A program made the position numbers and the translations under genes. A stretch of DNA of 64,000 nucleotides from Couchioplanes caeruleus. GTDB taxonomy: Bacteria; Actinomycetota; Actinomycetes; Mycobacteriales; Micromonosporaceae. Location of the stretch: positions 5,328,501-5,392,500 of the forward strand of contig NZ_CP092183.1 in NCBI RefSeq assembly GCF_023499255.1, read 5' to 3'. Below are positions 60,815 to 64,000 of this stretch, in pieces (the first letter of the stretch is position 1; the number at the start of each line of letters is the position of its first letter). The notes beneath the pieces are model-generated. The model saw only the letters and a program-made list of their open reading frames with translations. It was not told where the DNA came from and did not search any database.

Positions 60815-62146
60815 TCAGACGCCGGTGAGGCTGCGACCCGGCCGGCGGTAGACCGTCCAGGTGACGACCACGCAGAGCGCGTAGAAGACGATGAACGCCA
60901 GGTACGCCGCGTCGGCCGTCTTGTACTCCAGGAAGGACTGCCGGAACGCCAGGTTGACCAGCACGCCGCCGAAGGCGCCGATCGCGCCGGCGATGCCGAT
61001 GACCGCGCCGGAGAGGCGGCGGGCCTCGTGCTCGTCGCCCGGGTTCTTCAGGGCGAAGATGCGCGGGATCATCTTGTACGTCGAGCCGTTGCCGATGCCG
61101 CTGAACACGAACAGGGCGACGAAGCCGACGAGGTGGAGCGGCAGCGACGTGAGCCGGGAGGCGAGCAGGACGATGCTCGCGCCGGCCGCCATCGCGACGA
61201 AGTTCCAGAACGTGACGCGGGCGCCGCCGAGGCGGTCTGCGAGGGCCCCGCCGACCGGGCGGATGAGCGAGCCGAGCAGCGGGCCGAGGAACGTCAGGTA
61301 CGCGGCCCTGACCGGGGTGCTGAACACGTCGCCGAACTGGACCTGCAGCACCTGGCCGAAGGCGAAGCCAAAGCCGATGAACGAGCCGAACGTGCCGATG
61401 TACAGCAGCGACATGATCCAGGTGTGCGGCTGCCGGGCGGCGTCGCGCATCCCCCGCTTCTCGTTGCGGGCCTGGCTGAGGTTGTCCATGGACAGCGCCG
61501 AGCCCACCGCGGCGGCGACGATCAGCGGCAGGTAGATGCCCGCCACGATCCCGGGGCGGCCGGCGCCGACGACGGCCAGCACGAACAGCCCGACGAGCTG
61601 CACCGCGGCCACGCCCACGTTGCCGCCGCCGGCGTTGATGCCCAGCGCCCAGCCCTTGAGCCGGTCCGGGTAGAACGCGTTGATGTTGGCCATCGACGAG
61701 GCGAAGTTGCCGCCGCCCACCCCGGCGGCCGCGGCGAGCAGCAGCAGCGTGCCGTACGAGACCCCGGGCTCGATCAGGAACGCGGCCAGCAGCGCCGGGA
61801 CGAGCAGCATCGAGGCGCTGATGATGGTCCAGTTGCGTCCGCCGAACCGGGCCACCGCGAACGTGTACGGGATCCGCAGCACCGCCCCCACCAGCGCCGG
61901 CACCGCGGTGAGCAGGAACTTCCCGGCCGGGTCGACGCCGTACGCGGGCCCGAGGAACAGCACGAGCACCGACCACAGCGTCCACACGGAGAAGCCGATG
62001 TGCTCGGAGAAGATCGAGAAGGTCAGGTTGCGCCGGGCGATCGCGGCGCCCCGCTGTTCCCAGAAGATCGGGTCCTCGGGCCGCCAGTCGTCGATCCAGT
62101 GACCGCGGACGCTGACGGCGGGACGTTCCAGGGTGGTGGCGCTCAC
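60815..62146 (-). CDS. narK: Nitrate/nitrite MFS transporter
   Basis: 443 aa, twelve-helix major facilitator of the NNP family. Two nitrate-signature regions are seen: AGVGGGNFASSMANINAFYPDRLKGWALGINAGGGNVGVA and FVFSGIGNGSTYKMIPRIFALKN, both rich in Gly/Asn as in NarK. The N-terminus (DDWRPEDPIFWEQRGAAIARRNLTFSIFSEHIGF) is the standard actinobacterial form. GTG 62146 follows GGAGG. It overlaps nirD by 4 nt, so uptake and assimilation are co-translated. Confidence 0.93.
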   Translation of the reverse strand: MSATTLERPAVSVRGHWIDDWRPEDPIFWEQRGAAIARRNLTFSIFSEHIGFSVWTLWSVLVLFLGPAYGVDPAGKFLLTAVPALVGAVLRIPYTFAVARFGGRNWTIISASMLLVPALLAAFLIEPGVSYGTLLLLAAAAGVGGGNFASSMANINAFYPDRLKGWALGINAGGGNVGVAAVQLVGLFVLAVVGAGRPGIVAGIYLPLIVAAAVGSALSMDNLSQARNEKRGMRDAARQPHTWIMSLLYIGTFGSFIGFGFAFGQVLQVQFGDVFSTPVRAAYLTFLGPLLGSLIRPVGGALADRLGGARVTFWNFVAMAAGASIVLLASRLTSLPLHLVGFVALFVFSGIGNGSTYKMIPRIFALKNPGDEHEARRLSGAVIGIAGAIGAFGGVLVNLAFRQSFLEYKTADAAYLAFIVFYALCVVVTWTVYRRPGRSLTGV

Positions 62147-62457
62147 AGAAGTACCTCCGAGGGGATCACGAGCATGTCGTCGGCGTCGACGGTGACGGGA
62201 TAGACCTTCACGGGCGGCAGGTCGCCGCGGGCACAGCCGGTGGTCAGGTCGAAGGCGGTCAGGTGCAGCGGGCAGATCACGACCTCGGCGTCGATCTGCC
62301 CGTCGGCGAGGGGCCCGCCCTTGTGCGGGCACACCGCGGACACGGCCCGCACCGAGCCGTCACGCAGCCGGAAGACGGCGACCATCTCCCCGGCGACGGC
62401 GTACGTGCGTCCCTCTCCCAGGGGGATGTCATGGACGGAACCGAGCCGGGTGCTCAT
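62143..62457 (-). CDS. nirD: Nitrite reductase small subunit
   Basis: 104 aa, Rieske-type [2Fe-2S] domain. Ligands are CPH in VCPHKGGPL and CPLH in VICPLHLTAFDL. It partners NirB in NADH-dependent reduction of nitrite to ammonium in the cytosol. It overlaps nirB upstream and narK downstream by 4 nt each. Confidence 0.93.
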   Translation of the reverse strand: MSTRLGSVHDIPLGEGRTYAVAGEMVAVFRLRDGSVRAVSAVCPHKGGPLADGQIDAEVVICPLHLTAFDLTTGCARGDLPPVKVYPVTVDADDMLVIPSEVLL

Positions 62458-64000
62458 CGGACCGGCACCTGAGGCAGGAGCACCAGCGGCAGCGAGGTCC
62501 GGAATTGTCCCGGTGTCGCGGGTTCGGCACGTTCCCTCCACGGGTCCCGGTAGGCGGCCACGGAGGCGGCCATCGCGGCGTCCAGGTCGGCGGCGATGCC
62601 GTCCGCGTCGTCGACGACCACCTTGCGAAGGCGCTCGATGCCCACCCGGGGGACCCATGCGTACGTGCGCTCGAGCCAGTTGGCGTTCTCGCGGTAGTAC
62701 TGCAGGAACCGCCCGGTGAGCGTGATGACCTCGTCGGCGGAGTCCACGGTGGCCAGCAGGTCGCCCTTGCGCACGTGCGCGCCCGCGGCACCGCCGACGT
62801 AGATCTCCCACTTGCCGCCGTCGATGGCGACCACACCCAGGTCCTTCACGTACGCCTCGGCGCAGTTGCGCGGGCACCCGGTGACCGCGAGCTTCATCTT
62901 GCCCGGGCCCTCGATGCCCTGGTAGCGCTCCTCCAGCGCGATGCCCAGCGCGGTGGAGTCGCCCACCCCGAAGCGGCAGAACTCGGAACCCACGCAGGTC
63001 TTCACGGTGCGGAAGCTCTTCCCGTACGCCCAGCCCGAGGGCATGTCGAGGTCCGCCCAGATCTGCGGCAGCTTCTCCTTGGGTACGCCCAGCAGGTCGA
63101 TGCGCTGGCCGCCGGTGAGCTTGACCATCGGCACGGCGTGCTTCTCGGCCACCTCCGCGATTCGCTTGAGCTGCGCCGGGGTGGTCACGCCGCCCTTCAT
63201 CTGCGGTACCACGGAGAACGTGCCGTCGCGCTGGATGTTGGCGTGCACGCGGTCGTTGATGAACCGGGCGTCGCGCTCGTCCTCGTACTCGCCGCCCCAC
63301 ATCATCTTGAGCAGCGAGGCCAGCCCCATCTTGCTCTTGGCGTCCTCCTTGCCGCCGGGCACCAGCGTGGCGAAGACCGCGGAGACACTCTTGAGGCCGT
63401 GCTCGCGGATCGCTCGCATCAGCTCCGGCTTGGGCATGGGTACGCCGGGGACGTACCAGCTCGCCGCCGGGTCCTCCTCGACCTCGCCGCCGGCGGCCCA
63501 CTCGACGATGCGCTGCACGAGCGGCTTGCAGGTGCCGCAGCCCTTGCCGGCCCGGGTCTTGTCCATGACGCCGGAGACGGTCTTGCAGCCGCTCTGCACG
63601 GTGGAGCAGATCGCGCCCTTGCTGACGCCGTTGCAGTTGCAGACCTGCGCGTCGCCGGGCATCTCGGCCGGGCTGACCTCCGCGGGCGGGCCGCCCAGGT
63701 CGAACATCAGCTCGGCGCGCTCCTCCGGCAGCGCCAGCCCGCGGTCGAAGGCCTGCATGAGGAACGCGACCTTGCGGACGTCACCGACCAGCGTCGCGCC
63801 GACCAGCCGGCCGTCGCGGATGATCACCGACTTGTAGACGCCCTTGCGCGGTTCGGCGTACGTGAGGGTCTCGTCGTCGTCGGACTCGGGCTCCTTGAGG
63901 CCCATGGAAGCCACGTCCACGCCGGCCACCTTGAGCTTCGTGGCGACCCGCGAGCCGTGGTACGCCGCGTGCGGGTCCCGGCCGGTGATGTGGTCGGCGA
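62454..64000 (-). CDS. nirB: Nitrite reductase large subunit, C-terminal part (5' end outside window)
   Basis: About 515 residues are visible; the N-terminal FAD domain lies beyond the right edge. Visible are the end of the pyridine nucleotide-disulfide domain (AYHGSRVATKLKVAGVDVASMG), the BFD-like [2Fe-2S] domain (CNCNGVSKGAI...GCGTCKP), the ferredoxin-like half domain and the siroheme/[4Fe-4S] site (TCVGSEFCRFG...TGCPRNCAEAY). It catalyses the six-electron reduction of nitrite to ammonium. The full protein should be about 830-860 aa. Confidence 0.95.
   Translation of the reverse strand, partial: ADHITGRDPHAAYHGSRVATKLKVAGVDVASMGLKEPESDDDETLTYAEPRKGVYKSVIIRDGRLVGATLVGDVRKVAFLMQAFDRGLALPEERAELMFDLGGPPAEVSPAEMPGDAQVCNCNGVSKGAICSTVQSGCKTVSGVMDKTRAGKGCGTCKPLVQRIVEWAAGGEVEEDPAASWYVPGVPMPKPELMRAIREHGLKSVSAVFATLVPGGKEDAKSKMGLASLLKMMWGGEYEDERDARFINDRVHANIQRDGTFSVVPQMKGGVTTPAQLKRIAEVAEKHAVPMVKLTGGQRIDLLGVPKEKLPQIWADLDMPSGWAYGKSFRTVKTCVGSEFCRFGVGDSTALGIALEERYQGIEGPGKMKLAVTGCPRNCAEAYVKDLGVVAIDGGKWEIYVGGAAGAHVRKGDLLATVDSADEVITLTGRFLQYYRENANWLERTYAWVPRVGIERLRKVVVDDADGIAADLDAAMAASVAAYRDPWRERAEPATPGQFRTSLPLVLLPQVPVR

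Noticed and set aside
60128..62203. A 691-codon open frame on the plus strand opposite narK and the DUF574 methyltransferase
   Set aside because: Its translation is Arg/Ala/Glu-rich without any recognisable motif, and it runs antisense to two well-identified genes; an artefact of GC-rich third positions.

Overview
The window is high-GC, gene-dense actinobacterial DNA. DUF574 and DUF3040 genes, ClpP pairs, F420-type LLM enzymes, an Rpf-like transglycosylase behind a c-di-AMP riboswitch, and secreted cellulases with CBM2 modules point to a filamentous soil actinomycete. Micromonosporaceae (Actinoplanes-like) fits best, but this is judged from content only, not from a database search. I see no rRNA, tRNA, CRISPR array, phage or insertion sequence.

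Layout. 0-6 kb: end-truncated GlxA regulator, a tiny membrane protein, a low-complexity secreted protein, zwf, a translationally coupled pair of MEDS-domain signalling proteins and ribosomal protein L31 type B. 5.6-13.6 kb: MOSC protein, aldo/keto reductase with a divergent XRE regulator, DUF3040, an Acg-type nitroreductase coupled to a homodimeric pyruvate dehydrogenase E1, an LLM oxidoreductase and a nucleoside deaminase. 13.6-20 kb: a YtfQRT-YjfF-type sugar ABC importer with a divergent LacI regulator and two matching operators. 20-32 kb: carbohydrate island, with a membrane-anchored AbfB protein, then LPMO-GH48-GH74 in one operon and a divergent GH5 mannanase, under two CebR-type boxes, followed by an ECF sigma/anti-sigma pair and the riboswitch-controlled transglycosylase.

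32-43 kb: a GNAT / N-acylamino acid racemase / M20 peptidase operon that matches the D-to-L amino acid conversion pathway, a Ser/Thr kinase with an extracellular domain, an anchored ricin-type lectin, a hydroxyisobutyrate-dehydrogenase-like enzyme, a methyltransferase, YunG-like, cupin and DUF6642-like proteins, and a secreted Ig-like protein. 42.7-49 kb: AurF-type diiron oxygenase, TetR, DUF4873, then a VirS-like AraC regulator divergent from an FMO-SDR-hydrolase operon resembling the mycobacterial mymA locus. 49-64 kb: AGE epimerase, a b561/molybdopterin fusion, a second ECF sigma pair, a WYL regulator with an epoxide hydrolase, a ClpP pair with a PopR/ClgR-type regulator, a GAF/PAS sensor with no output domain, DUF574 methyltransferase, and narK-nirD-nirB (nirB runs off the end).

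Two themes cut across the window. Many genes have a TANNNT box 6-7 nt before the start codon and no ribosome binding site, so leaderless transcription seems common. Several loci pair enzymes with adjacent regulators whose operators can be read directly, most clearly the cellulase island, the LacI/importer locus and the AurF/TetR locus.
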